NCBI GenBank assembly: GCA_009699615.1
Contig: WLNV01000007.1
Coordinates: forward strand, 1 to 20,421
Length of the DNA: 20,421 bases
Source: Actinomycetota bacterium
Lineage (GTDB): Bacteria; Actinomycetota; Thermoleophilia; Solirubrobacterales; Solirubrobacteraceae
Reading direction: 5' to 3'
The position numbers and the translations under genes are program-made. Position 1 is the stretch's first letter; each line of letters starts with the position of its first letter. Positions 7,306 through 14,996 of this stretch are shown here, piece after piece. The notes beneath the pieces were generated by a model. That model saw nothing but the letters and a program-made list of their open reading frames with translations, did not search any database and was not told where the DNA came from.

Positions 7306-7520
7306 GCGACGAGCCCGTAGTGATCAAGGTCCGTGATGACGGGCCATACAAGGTGACCGGCCCGGTTGTGCTCGAGGACGCCGATGGCAACCGCTACGAC
7401 GTAGCCGGCCGCCCGGTCGCGCTCTGTCGATGCGGCCTCTCGGAGAAGAAGCCGTTCTGCGACGGCGCCCATAACGGCGCCGAGTTCGCTGCTTGCGAAC
7501 GCGCGCCGCAAGACTCCTGA
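7302..7520 (+). CDS. CDGSH iron-sulfur domain protein (mitoNEET-type)
   Basis: A 72-residue protein made of a single CDGSH domain. The [2Fe-2S] ligands read C-x-C-x8-C-x3-H: Cys42, Cys44, Cys53 and His57 in CRCGLSEKKPFCDGAH. These three-Cys/one-His clusters are redox-active and labile; roles in other systems are electron or cluster transfer and redox sensing. It starts with GTG inside the clpC stop (4-base overlap) and so should be translationally coupled to clpC. That suggests a link to stress proteolysis, but its partner is unknown. The first 35 residues form a short beta-rich cap (VIKVRDDGPYKVTGPV) usual in bacterial single-domain CDGSH proteins. Confidence 0.9.
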   Translation: MSDEPVVIKVRDDGPYKVTGPVVLEDADGNRYDVAGRPVALCRCGLSEKKPFCDGAHNGAEFAACERAPQDS

Positions 7521-7549
7521 ACAGGGGCGAAGCCGTCCCCGCCGGCGCC

Positions 7550-7555
7550 TAATCT
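7550..7555 (+). promoter_or_regulatory. -10-like TAATCT, leaderless promoter candidate for radA
   Basis: TAATCT ends 6 bases before the second of two adjacent GTG codons (7562) and 3 bases before the first (7559). If used, it would favour initiation at 7562. Confidence 0.35.
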
Positions 7556-7558
7556 CGC

Positions 7559-8938
7559 GTGGTGGCCCGTTCAGCTTCAGTTTTCGTCTGCTCCTCCTGC
7601 GCGCACCAGGAAGCGAAGTGGCATGGGCAATGCCCGCAGTGCGAAGAATGGAACACGCTCGACGAGGAGCGCGCGCCATCACGGGGAGCCGGGCAGCGGC
7701 CGGTCGGTTCCCGCAGCGCCGCCGGTGGCCCGGTAGTCCTGCGCGAGCTGGCAAGCGACAGCACTCCGCGGCTCGCGACCGGGATTACTGAACTCGATCG
7801 CCTGCTCGGCGGTGGAATCGTGCCCGGCTCAATGGTCCTTCTGGGCGGCGCGCCTGGAATCGGCAAGTCGACCTTGATCACGATGGCGCTGGGGCTGATG
7901 GCCGCGTCGGGGCGAAGCACGCTCTACGTGTCGGGAGAGGAATCGGCGGCACAGATTCGGCTCCGCGCTGAGCGGCTGGAAGCTGGAGCAGCCCCCGGAG
8001 CGCTCGATATCCCAGTACTTGCTGAGACCGATCTGGACGCGGTTCTTGCCGTGATTGAGTCCGAGCGGCCCGACGTCTGCGTCGTAGACTCGGTCCAGAC
8101 GTTGGCCTCCGCCGACCTGTCGGGGGCGGCCGGCACGGTCGGCCAGGTACGCGAGGTCGCGTCGCGCCTGATCGAACTTGCAAAACGGACCGACACGGCG
8201 ATCATGCTTGTCGGTCACGTGACAAAGGAAGGCTCGCTGGCTGGCCCGCGTGTTCTCGAGCACCTAGTCGATTGCGTCTTGCAGTTCGACGGAGAGCGCG
8301 AACGCACGTACCGCACGCTGCGCGCGATCAAGAATCGCTTCGGTGCCACCAACGACGTCGGCGTCTTCGAGATGCGCGATGGCGGGCTCGTCGAGGTGCT
8401 CGATGCCAGCGAGCGTTTCGTCAGCGAGGCGACGCGCGCGCCCGGCAGCGTTGTCTTGGCGGCGATGGAAGGCTCACGGCCGCTGCTGGTCGAGGTCCAA
8501 GCGCTCGTCAGTCCGAGTGAGATGGTTCCGCCGCGGCGTCTCTGCAGCGGCGTGGATCGCAACAGGCTGGCGCTCGTGCTCGCAGTTCTCGCGCGCCACG
8601 CAGGCGTCTCGACCGGCAGTGCGGATGTTTTTGTCAACGTCGTCGGTGGCGTTCGTGTTGATGAGCCCGGCGCCGACCTTGCAATCGCGCTCGCGGTCGC
8701 AAGCGCGGCCAGCGGAACGGCGCTGAGGGGCCCCGGAGAGAAGCCGCTCTGCGCGTTCGGCGAGATCGGCCTGACCGGCGAGCTTCGTTCCGTCGCGCAC
8801 CATCTTCGACGCGAGCAAGAGGCAGCGAAGTTCGGTCTCACAGAACTGATTACGCCGCAGCGTGTCGGCACCCTACGCGAGGCTCTAAAGCTCCCAAACA
8901 TCGGCTCTGAGGCCCTTTCTGCACGGAATGCGGCATAG
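7559..8938 (+). CDS. radA: DNA repair protein RadA (Sms)
   Basis: RadA is a RecA-like ATPase that promotes branch migration and processing of recombination intermediates. The 459-residue protein has an N-terminal zinc finger (Cys11, Cys14, Cys25, Cys28), a RecA core with Walker A GGAPGIGKST (96-105), and the RadA-specific KNRFG motif at 258-262. A Lon-like C-terminal domain follows (from about 280, containing VNVVGGVRVDEPGADLAIAL). Length matches the family (about 455). The start is GTG at 7559, or GTG at 7562 if the leaderless promoter is right; they differ by one residue. It lies between clpC-CDGSH and disA, the same clpC-radA-disA order as in Bacillus. Confidence 0.95.
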   Translation: MVARSASVFVCSSCAHQEAKWHGQCPQCEEWNTLDEERAPSRGAGQRPVGSRSAAGGPVVLRELASDSTPRLATGITELDRLLGGGIVPGSMVLLGGAPGIGKSTLITMALGLMAASGRSTLYVSGEESAAQIRLRAERLEAGAAPGALDIPVLAETDLDAVLAVIESERPDVCVVDSVQTLASADLSGAAGTVGQVREVASRLIELAKRTDTAIMLVGHVTKEGSLAGPRVLEHLVDCVLQFDGERERTYRTLRAIKNRFGATNDVGVFEMRDGGLVEVLDASERFVSEATRAPGSVVLAAMEGSRPLLVEVQALVSPSEMVPPRRLCSGVDRNRLALVLAVLARHAGVSTGSADVFVNVVGGVRVDEPGADLAIALAVASAASGTALRGPGEKPLCAFGEIGLTGELRSVAHHLRREQEAAKFGLTELITPQRVGTLREALKLPNIGSEALSARNAA

Positions 8939-8957
8939 CGCCAAGCGTTAACAGCTC

Positions 8958-8966
8958 TGGTAGAAT
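8958..8966 (+). promoter_or_regulatory. Extended -10 promoter (TG-G-TAGAAT) of disA, probably leaderless
   Basis: TGGTAGAAT matches an extended -10 and is nearly identical to the clpC element (TGATAGAAT). The hexamer at 8961-8966 is followed by 8 bases and the disA ATG at 8975, so transcription should start at or near the A of the start codon. Confidence 0.55.
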
Positions 8967-8974
8967 GTGCCACT

Positions 8975-10087
8975 ATGGCGCGTCAATCAGGGGGAGATTC
9001 AGCTGACTCGGCTATACGCCAAGAGACGCGTATCGTCCGTGCGCTGGAGATGGTTGCGCCTGGCACTGCGCTTCGTGAAGGGATCGACAACGTCGTTCAC
9101 GCCCGCACCGGCGCGCTGATCGTAGTCGGCGATCCTGAAGAGATCAGCTTCATGTTCTCGGGCGGCATTCGCCTCGACATCGATTACTCGCCAGCCTTTC
9201 TCTACCAAGTCGCAAAGATGGACGGCGCGATCATCCTCAACGCCAACGCGACCAAGATCGCGATGGCCAACGTCCAGCTGTTGCCCGATCCAACGATTCT
9301 CTCGCTTGAGACAGGTACCCGCCATCGAACCGCCGAGCGCGTAAGCAAGCAGAGCGATTCGCTCGTCATCGCAATCTCACAGCGTCGCGAGATCGTCTCG
9401 CTCTACGTCGAGGGCGCGAAGTACATCCTTGAAGACATTCCGACCGTGCTTGCGAAGGCCAATCAGGCACTCGCGACGCTGGACAAGTACCGCCTCCGTC
9501 TCGATCAGGTTTCAACGAGGCTGACGGCGCTCGAGTTTGAGGGCGGCGCAACGTTGCACGACGTGCTGACGGTGCTCCAGCGCTCCGAGCTGGTCACGCG
9601 GATGGCGGCCGAGATCGAGAGCTACATCGTCGAGCTTGGCGCCGAAGGGCGTCTGATCGAGATGCAGCTCGAGGAGACGCTCTACGGAACCGCCGCCGAC
9701 AAGGCCGCGCTGGTCCACGATTACCTCGTTGACGAGAGCGACGACAACTTCGCGCTTGCGCTTGAGCAGCTGGGTCGAATTGACCATCAGGATCTACTCG
9801 ACTTCGGCCGCCTCGCCGAGCTGCTCGGTTATGACCGAAAGGTCAACACGATCGACCATCCGGTATCGCCACGCGGCTACCGGATCCTCGGTTTCATCCC
9901 GCGACTGCCGAAGTTGGTCGTCGCGAACATCGTCGCTGCCACAGGTGGACTCGAGGAGCTGCTCGCCGTTGGCGATGCGCAGCTCGAGAGCATCGAGGGA
10001 GTGGGGGAAATGCGTGCCAAGGAGATCCGCGAGGGCCTGCGCCGTCTGCAGGAGATCAACCTCGTCGATCGCTACATGCAGAGCTGA
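8975..10087 (+). CDS. disA: DNA integrity scanning protein DisA, diadenylate cyclase
   Basis: DisA makes c-di-AMP from two ATP and pauses synthesis at branched DNA. The 370-residue protein has the N-terminal DAC domain (about 20-150) with both catalytic motifs: DGA at 83-85 and RHRT at 116-119 (followed by AERVSKQSDS). A central all-helical linker (about 150-300) precedes a C-terminal helix-hairpin-helix region with ESIEGVGEMRAKEIREGL for DNA binding. Length fits full DisA (about 360) rather than the membrane enzyme CdaA. It follows radA, a pairing also seen in Bacillus and mycobacteria where RadA binds and inhibits DisA. No c-di-AMP riboswitch was recognised in the window. Confidence 0.96.
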   Translation: MARQSGGDSADSAIRQETRIVRALEMVAPGTALREGIDNVVHARTGALIVVGDPEEISFMFSGGIRLDIDYSPAFLYQVAKMDGAIILNANATKIAMANVQLLPDPTILSLETGTRHRTAERVSKQSDSLVIAISQRREIVSLYVEGAKYILEDIPTVLAKANQALATLDKYRLRLDQVSTRLTALEFEGGATLHDVLTVLQRSELVTRMAAEIESYIVELGAEGRLIEMQLEETLYGTAADKAALVHDYLVDESDDNFALALEQLGRIDHQDLLDFGRLAELLGYDRKVNTIDHPVSPRGYRILGFIPRLPKLVVANIVAATGGLEELLAVGDAQLESIEGVGEMRAKEIREGLRRLQEINLVDRYMQS

Positions 10088-10141
10088 AGTACCTAATCGG
10101 TTTATAGCGCGGCTTGGGAATGACTCCCTCGCTGCTGAGGT

Positions 10142-10147
10142 AAGGAG
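10142..10147 (+). promoter_or_regulatory. Strong SD AAGGAG upstream of carD, pointing to an ATT start
   Basis: TAAGGAG ends 6 bases before an ATT at 10154 that is in frame with carD, but 45 bases before the first ATG (10193). The spacing is ideal for ATT and too long for the ATG, which has no SD of its own. Confidence 0.5.
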
Positions 10148-10192
10148 AACATCATTACGCAAACAAGTGAAGATCTAATTGACGATCTCGAG

Positions 10193-10711
10193 ATGCCCGT
10201 TCTGGAGCACATCGAGTTTGAGTGCGGCGACAACGTCGTCTATCCGCACCACGGCGCCGGCAAGGTGCTGAAGAAGGAATCGCGCAACATGCTTGGAGAG
10301 AAGCGTGTCTACCTGACGATCAAGATCCTCCACAACGACATGACGGTGATGGTTCCGTCGGAGAACGCAGCGATCGCAGGGTTGCGGCGCGTAATTGATC
10401 CGAAGACAGTCAAGAAGGTTCTGGCGGTAATTCAGGACGACGTTTCGGAGATGCCGAAGAACTGGAACCGCCGCTTCAAGCACAACCGCGACAAGATCAA
10501 GACCGGCGACATCTACGAGTTGACCGAGGTTGTTCGCAACCTGGCGATCCGCGAGCACGAGAAGGGCCTCTCAACCGGCGAGAAGCAGATGTACACGCGG
10601 GCCAAGAAGATTCTCTCATCCGAGCTGATGTACGCGCTCGACATGGACGAGGAGCAGGCTGAGGAGCACCTCGACGGGCTGCTCGCCAAGTCAGCTGGAG
10701 TCAAGGCCTAA
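10193..10711 (+). CDS. carD: CarD family RNA polymerase-binding transcription regulator
   Basis: CarD binds the RNA polymerase beta subunit and stabilises open complexes, notably at rRNA promoters. The 172-residue product has the N-terminal RID domain (about 5-70) with GDNVVYPHHGAGKVL. Its helical C-terminal domain contains the conserved Trp in KNWNRRFKHN (equivalent to M. tuberculosis Trp85, which wedges into the promoter bubble) and the GLSTGEKQMYTRAKKIL helix. The coordinates use the first ATG. However, the frame stays open upstream and an SD-led ATT at 10154 would add 13 acidic residues (TQTSEDLIDDLE after the initiator), making 185 residues. It occupies the place of yacL between disA and ispD in Bacillus. 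Confidence 0.93.
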   Translation: MPVLEHIEFECGDNVVYPHHGAGKVLKKESRNMLGEKRVYLTIKILHNDMTVMVPSENAAIAGLRRVIDPKTVKKVLAVIQDDVSEMPKNWNRRFKHNRDKIKTGDIYELTEVVRNLAIREHEKGLSTGEKQMYTRAKKILSSELMYALDMDEEQAEEHLDGLLAKSAGVKA

Positions 10712-10719
10712 CCGGCCTT
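10703..10719 (+). terminator. Hairpin across the carD stop codon
   Basis: AAGGCC, loop TAACC (containing the carD TAA), GGCCTT form a perfect 6-bp stem just before ispD. There is no T-run. It could attenuate read-through or protect the carD mRNA end. Confidence 0.3.
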
Positions 10720-10724
10720 CTGCG

Positions 10725-11414
10725 ATGCCGGCCACTGCGGTCGCGCTCGTTGTGGCCGCTGGACGCGGTGAACGGCTTGGGTCGGGGGGACCCAAGGCGT
10801 TCGTCGCGTTGGCCGGCAGGCCGATGCTCGATTGGAGCATCGATGCTCTCTCTCAGGTCGCCGCGATCGAGCAGATCGTCGTGGCGCTCCCTGAAGGCTT
10901 TGAGGCGCCGCAGGGCGCTATTGGTGTTGCTGGAGGCGCTGCGCGCTCCCAGTCGGTCTTAAACGCGCTCGCAGCGGCCGATCCGGGCGCTGACCTGGTC
11001 GTGGTTCACGACGCGGCGCGCCCCTTGGTCACTGCAGCGCTAATTGAGGCCTGCATCGCGGCGCTGGATCAGGACGGCAGATGGGATGCCGCGATCGCCG
11101 CAGCGCCGGTCAAGGACACGGTCAAACGGTCGGCCGACGGAGTTGGAGTGCTTGAAACTCCGCCGCGCTCCGAGCTGTGGGCTGTGCAGACGCCGCAGGT
11201 CTTCCGCCGCGAGGCGCTGGAGAGCGCTTTGGGCCGTTCCGAAGCGGAGCTCGCCGCTGCCAGCGATGACGCGATGTTGGTTGAGGCCGATGGCGGCCGC
11301 GTGCGGCTCGTCCACTGCGAGAGCGAAAACTTCAAGGTCACGACGGCGGCCGACTTGGCCTTGGCCGAACGGCTGCTCGCCGGATCAGCGGAATTGAGGG
11401 TCTCGGGTGTCTGA
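10725..11414 (+). CDS. ispD: 2-C-methyl-D-erythritol 4-phosphate cytidylyltransferase
   Basis: IspD transfers CMP to MEP in the non-mevalonate isoprenoid pathway. The 229-residue protein shows the nucleotide-binding opening VVAAGRGERLG with Arg17, then PKAF with Lys24 (PKQ in many orthologs), VHDAARPLV in mid-protein and AVQTPQVFRREAL near the substrate site. Length is normal. It starts 13 bases after carD without a clear SD or TANNNT, so it is likely transcribed with carD. Its last 8 bases overlap the ispF start, making the two translationally coupled; they act two steps apart in the same pathway (the IspE kinase comes between). Confidence 0.95.
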   Translation: MPATAVALVVAAGRGERLGSGGPKAFVALAGRPMLDWSIDALSQVAAIEQIVVALPEGFEAPQGAIGVAGGAARSQSVLNALAAADPGADLVVVHDAARPLVTAALIEACIAALDQDGRWDAAIAAAPVKDTVKRSADGVGVLETPPRSELWAVQTPQVFRREALESALGRSEAELAAASDDAMLVEADGGRVRLVHCESENFKVTTAADLALAERLLAGSAELRVSGV

Positions 11415-11889
11415 GACGCGGACCGGCCTTGGCGTCGATTCCCACCGCCTGGTTGCCGGTCGTCCGCTGATCCTCGGCGGCGTCGAGTTCGACTCCGAGC
11501 TTGGCCTCGACGGCCACTCCGACGCCGACGTTCTGACTCACGCCGTGATCGATGCTCTGCTCGGTGCTGCCGCGCTCGGCGACATCGGCGCCCACTTCCC
11601 CGACAGCGACGAGCGCTGGCGCGGCGCCGATTCAATAGGGCTGCTCAGCAAGGTCGCCGGAATGCTCGTTGCTGCCGGCTTTGAGGTCGTCAACGTCGAT
11701 GCGACCGTGATCATCGAGCAGCCGAAGATCGGCCCGCAACGGGAAGCGATCGTCGAACGGATCGCCGGCGCGCTGGGGATTGAAGCTTCGCGCGTCAACG
11801 TCAAGGCGACGACCGCTGAACAGATCGGCGCCTTTGGCCGAGGCGAGGGCGCCGGCGCAGTCGCCGTTGCCACGCTGCGCCAGTCGTAG
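11407..11889 (+). CDS. ispF: 2-C-methyl-D-erythritol 2,4-cyclodiphosphate synthase
   Basis: IspF cyclises CDP-ME 2-phosphate to MEcPP with release of CMP. The 160-residue protein has the metal-binding D-x-H pair (Asp11, His13) in GLGVDSHRL and the GHSDADVLTHAVIDALLGA block with the third metal ligand His. The flexible-loop region HFPDSDERWRGADS follows, and the C-terminal signature KATTAEQIGAFGRGEG closes the domain. The start is GTG 11407, inside the end of ispD (8-base overlap). No fusion with ispD is present although such IspDF fusions exist in other bacteria. Confidence 0.96.
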   Translation: MSETRTGLGVDSHRLVAGRPLILGGVEFDSELGLDGHSDADVLTHAVIDALLGAAALGDIGAHFPDSDERWRGADSIGLLSKVAGMLVAAGFEVVNVDATVIIEQPKIGPQREAIVERIAGALGIEASRVNVKATTAEQIGAFGRGEGAGAVAVATLRQS

Positions 11890-11898
11890 CTGCTGGCG

Positions 11899-11904
11899 TA
11901 GATT
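11899..11904 (+). promoter_or_regulatory. -10-like TAGATT, leaderless promoter candidate for cysS
   Basis: TAGATT lies in the short gap after ispF, 6 bases before the cysS GTG at 11911. No SD site is seen. Confidence 0.45.
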
Positions 11905-11910
11905 GCCGCT

Positions 11911-13265
<1,355 letters not shown>

Positions 13266-13269
<4 letters not shown>

Positions 13270-13961
13270 TCATCTACGGACGCAATGCGGTACACGAAGC
13301 GATGCGCGCCAACCGGCGACGGATCAAGGAGCTGTGGGCGACCGACAGCGCCTCACGCGAGGACTGGCTCGACAAGGCCAGCCAGATCAAGCGCGTCAGC
13401 GCGGCAGAGATCGACAAGATCTGTGAGAGCCCCGGAAATCAGGGCGTTTGCGCTCGAATCGAGGGTTACCACTACGTAAGCGCCGCTGAACTCCTTGCCA
13501 AGCCCGACCCACTGATCATCGCGCTCGACGAAGTGCAGGATCCTCAGAACCTCGGCGCGATTTGCCGGACTGCGGAGTGCGTTGGAGCGACCGGTGTGAT
13601 CATCACCGAGCGCCGCGCGGCGCACGTAACGCCGGCCGTCTGCAAGGCCTCGGCCGGGGCTGTTGAATGGCTCTCTATAGCCAAGGTCAACAACCTTTCG
13701 GACTTCCTCGAGGACGCGAAGCGAGCCGGCGCCTGGTGCTACGGGGCCGACAGCGGCGACGAAGCGACCGACTACCTAACTCCCGACTACCGCGGCGGCG
13801 TTGTGCTGGTGCTGGGGTCGGAGGGGAGCGGGCTGCGGCCGCGCGTCGCGAGCTGTTGTGACGCGTTGATCAAACTGCCGATGCTCGGCCAGCTCGACTC
13901 GCTCAATGCGAGCGCTGCGGCATCGGCGTTGATGTACGGCATCCTCCAGCAGCGCGCCTAG
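13266..13961 (+). CDS. rlmB: 23S rRNA 2'-O-ribose G2251 methyltransferase (TrmH/SpoU family)
   Basis: A SAM-dependent SPOUT enzyme that methylates the ribose of a 23S rRNA guanosine. The 231-residue protein has an N-terminal L30e-like substrate domain (about 1-75). The trefoil-knot domain carries the three SpoU motifs: DEVQDPQNLGAICRTAE, LVLGSEGSGLRPRV and LPMLGQLDSLNASAAASAL. It starts at GTG 13266, overlapping the cysS stop by four bases, so it is coupled to cysS as in many Gram-positive bacteria. The exact target nucleotide is inferred from family and context; another TrmH-type rRNA or tRNA target cannot be excluded. Confidence 0.88.
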
Positions 13962-14015
13962 TCAGCGCCGCAGCGCGAAGGCCATTCCGTGCCCTCCTTG
14001 GGCTGAATAACTCCA

Positions 14016-14040
14016 CGGCTGCGCTCGCGGCCGCAATTTT
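14016..14040 (+). terminator. Rho-independent-like terminator after rlmB
   Basis: CGGCTGC, loop GCTC, GCGGCCG form a 7-bp stem with one T-G pair; after three bases comes TTTT (14037-14040). It ends the coaX-to-rlmB gene run before the sigH promoter region. Confidence 0.5.
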
Positions 14041-14108
14041 GTCATGCCGAAATAGCTCGATAAGTATTGAGTTTCTCGCCATATTTGAGGATCAATTTGC
14101 TGCGCGCC

Positions 14109-14138
14109 TTGACAGGGTTCCATAACTGTGAAATAACT
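14109..14138 (+). promoter_or_regulatory. Sigma-70 type promoter for sigH
   Basis: A perfect TTGACA -35 at 14109-14114 is followed after 18 bases by ATAACT at 14133-14138. Transcription would start near 14145, giving sigH a leader of about 125 bases. This is the only consensus -35 paired with a plausible -10 noted in the window. Confidence 0.5.
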
Positions 14139-14146
14139 CTCGGACT

Positions 14147-14169
14147 TGAGGCTCTACCTCAGGGTGAGG
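14147..14169 (+). repeat. Three-part TGAGG / CCTCA / TGAGG element in the sigH leader
   Basis: TGAGG (14147-14151), CCTCA (14157-14161) and TGAGG (14165-14169) allow two mutually exclusive 5-bp hairpins sharing the middle segment. The outer copies are also a direct repeat 18 bases apart, so a protein-binding operator is an alternative reading. Confidence 0.35.
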
Positions 14170-14236
14170 AATAAGACATATTTAACGTTCGCAGTTGGCG
14201 CCAGGGGAGGAGTGCGCCACTGAGCTCGTCCGACTT

Positions 14237-14248
14237 TTCCCTAGGGAA
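14237..14248. repeat. 12-base palindrome before the sigH SD
   Basis: TTCCCTAGGGAA is a perfect palindrome 7 bases before the SD AGAAAGGA; CTAGGG repeats directly behind it. It may be an operator or form a small RNA hairpin. Confidence 0.35.
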
Positions 14249-14255
14249 CTAGGGG

Positions 14256-14263
14256 AGAAAGGA
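14256..14263 (+). promoter_or_regulatory. Ribosome binding site of sigH
   Basis: AGAAAGGA is highly complementary to the 16S 3' end and lies 6 bases before GTG 14270. It decides that start over the in-frame codon at 14195. Confidence 0.7.
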
Positions 14264-14269
14264 TTGCTC

Positions 14270-14917
14270 GTGGCCCGAATTTCCGCTTCATCTCACGCTC
14301 AGCTAAAGGTCGATGATGGGTACCTAATCGCCCTCGCAAAGCAGGGGGACCCAGCCGCTTACGATCGGCTGGTCCGCCGCTACCACGGATTCGTCCGTCT
14401 GAAAGCGTCGTCCTACTTCATCGCCGGTGGTGACAGCGACGATCTGATGCAGGAGGGGCTGGTCGGCTTGTACAAGGCGATCCGCGACTACCGCACCGAT
14501 CGCCAGTCGAGCTTCCGCAACTTCGCCGAGCTCTGCATAACGCGGCAGATCATTACGGCCGTCAAGACGGCGACTCGCAACAAGCACGTGCCGCTCAACC
14601 AGTACGTCTCGTTCGCGACTACGCCGGCCGGTGCCAGCGAAGGCGAGTCGACTCTGGAAGAGATGCTTCCCGGCTCAACCGTCCACGACCCCGCCAACCA
14701 GGTGATCTCGTCGGAGGAGCTGCGCTCGCTCGTCGACTGTCTCTCCTCAACGCTCTCTGAACTGGAAGCGCGCGTACTCGCGCTCTACCTCGATGGGCGC
14801 TCGTACGAGGAGATCGGCGGAATCGTCGACTGCGACACGAAAACGGTTGACAACGCCCTCCAGCGCGTAAAGCGCAAGGTCGGCGGCCATCTTGACAGTC
14901 GCAACGTGACCGCCTAA
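14270..14917 (+). CDS. sigH: RNA polymerase sigma factor, SigH (Spo0H) family
   Basis: A 215-residue sigma-70 family factor that closely resembles B. subtilis SigH (218 residues) along its length. Region 2 contains VRLKASSYFIAGGDSDDLMQ, EGLVGLYKAIRDYR and FRNFAELCITRQIITAVKTA, with the following TRNKHVPLN. Region 4 has a helix-turn-helix with LEARVLALYLDGRSYEEIG and ending TVDNALQRVKRK. In Bacillus, SigH controls entry into sporulation and competence; what it controls here is unknown. The start is GTG 14270 with a strong SD. The gene sits directly after rlmB, as in Bacillus (with small differences), but the secE-nusG genes that follow it there are replaced by a copper oxidase. It has its own promoter and a complex leader. 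Confidence 0.9.
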   Translation: MARISASSHAQLKVDDGYLIALAKQGDPAAYDRLVRRYHGFVRLKASSYFIAGGDSDDLMQEGLVGLYKAIRDYRTDRQSSFRNFAELCITRQIITAVKTATRNKHVPLNQYVSFATTPAGASEGESTLEEMLPGSTVHDPANQVISSEELRSLVDCLSSTLSELEARVLALYLDGRSYEEIGGIVDCDTKTVDNALQRVKRKVGGHLDSRNVTA

Positions 14918-14982
14918 GCGGCCTCCTACGCGAGCTCGGCGATCGTGGCGCGTCAACCGGCGCGTTCTTCGCCGCGGCTCAG

Positions 14983-14988
14983 TACTCT
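14983..14988 (+). promoter_or_regulatory. -10-like TACTCT, leaderless promoter candidate for the copper oxidase
   Basis: TACTCT ends 8 bases before GTG 14997. No SD site is visible in the gap after sigH. Confidence 0.4.
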
Positions 14989-14996
14989 CTGGCGCT

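Larger units (their letters stand above)
13962..14269. other. 308-base intergenic region between rlmB and sigH
   Basis: No gene is supported here. It holds a terminator-like hairpin near 14016-14040, then a stretch visibly richer in A and T than the flanking genes (about 14035-14190). That stretch contains a consensus -35 box and is followed by repeated TGAGG/CCTCA segments, a 12-base palindrome and the sigH SD site. The in-frame extension of sigH back to 14195 is rejected because the SD-led GTG at 14270 gives a family-length protein. Confidence 0.6.

Noticed and set aside
8939..10192. c-di-AMP (ydaO-type) riboswitch near disA or carD
   Set aside because: The upstream gaps are too short or lack the conserved core; disA itself looks leaderless.
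14195..14269. Upstream in-frame start for sigH
   Set aside because: The extra 25 residues are not SigH-like and span the palindrome and SD of the better GTG start at 14270.
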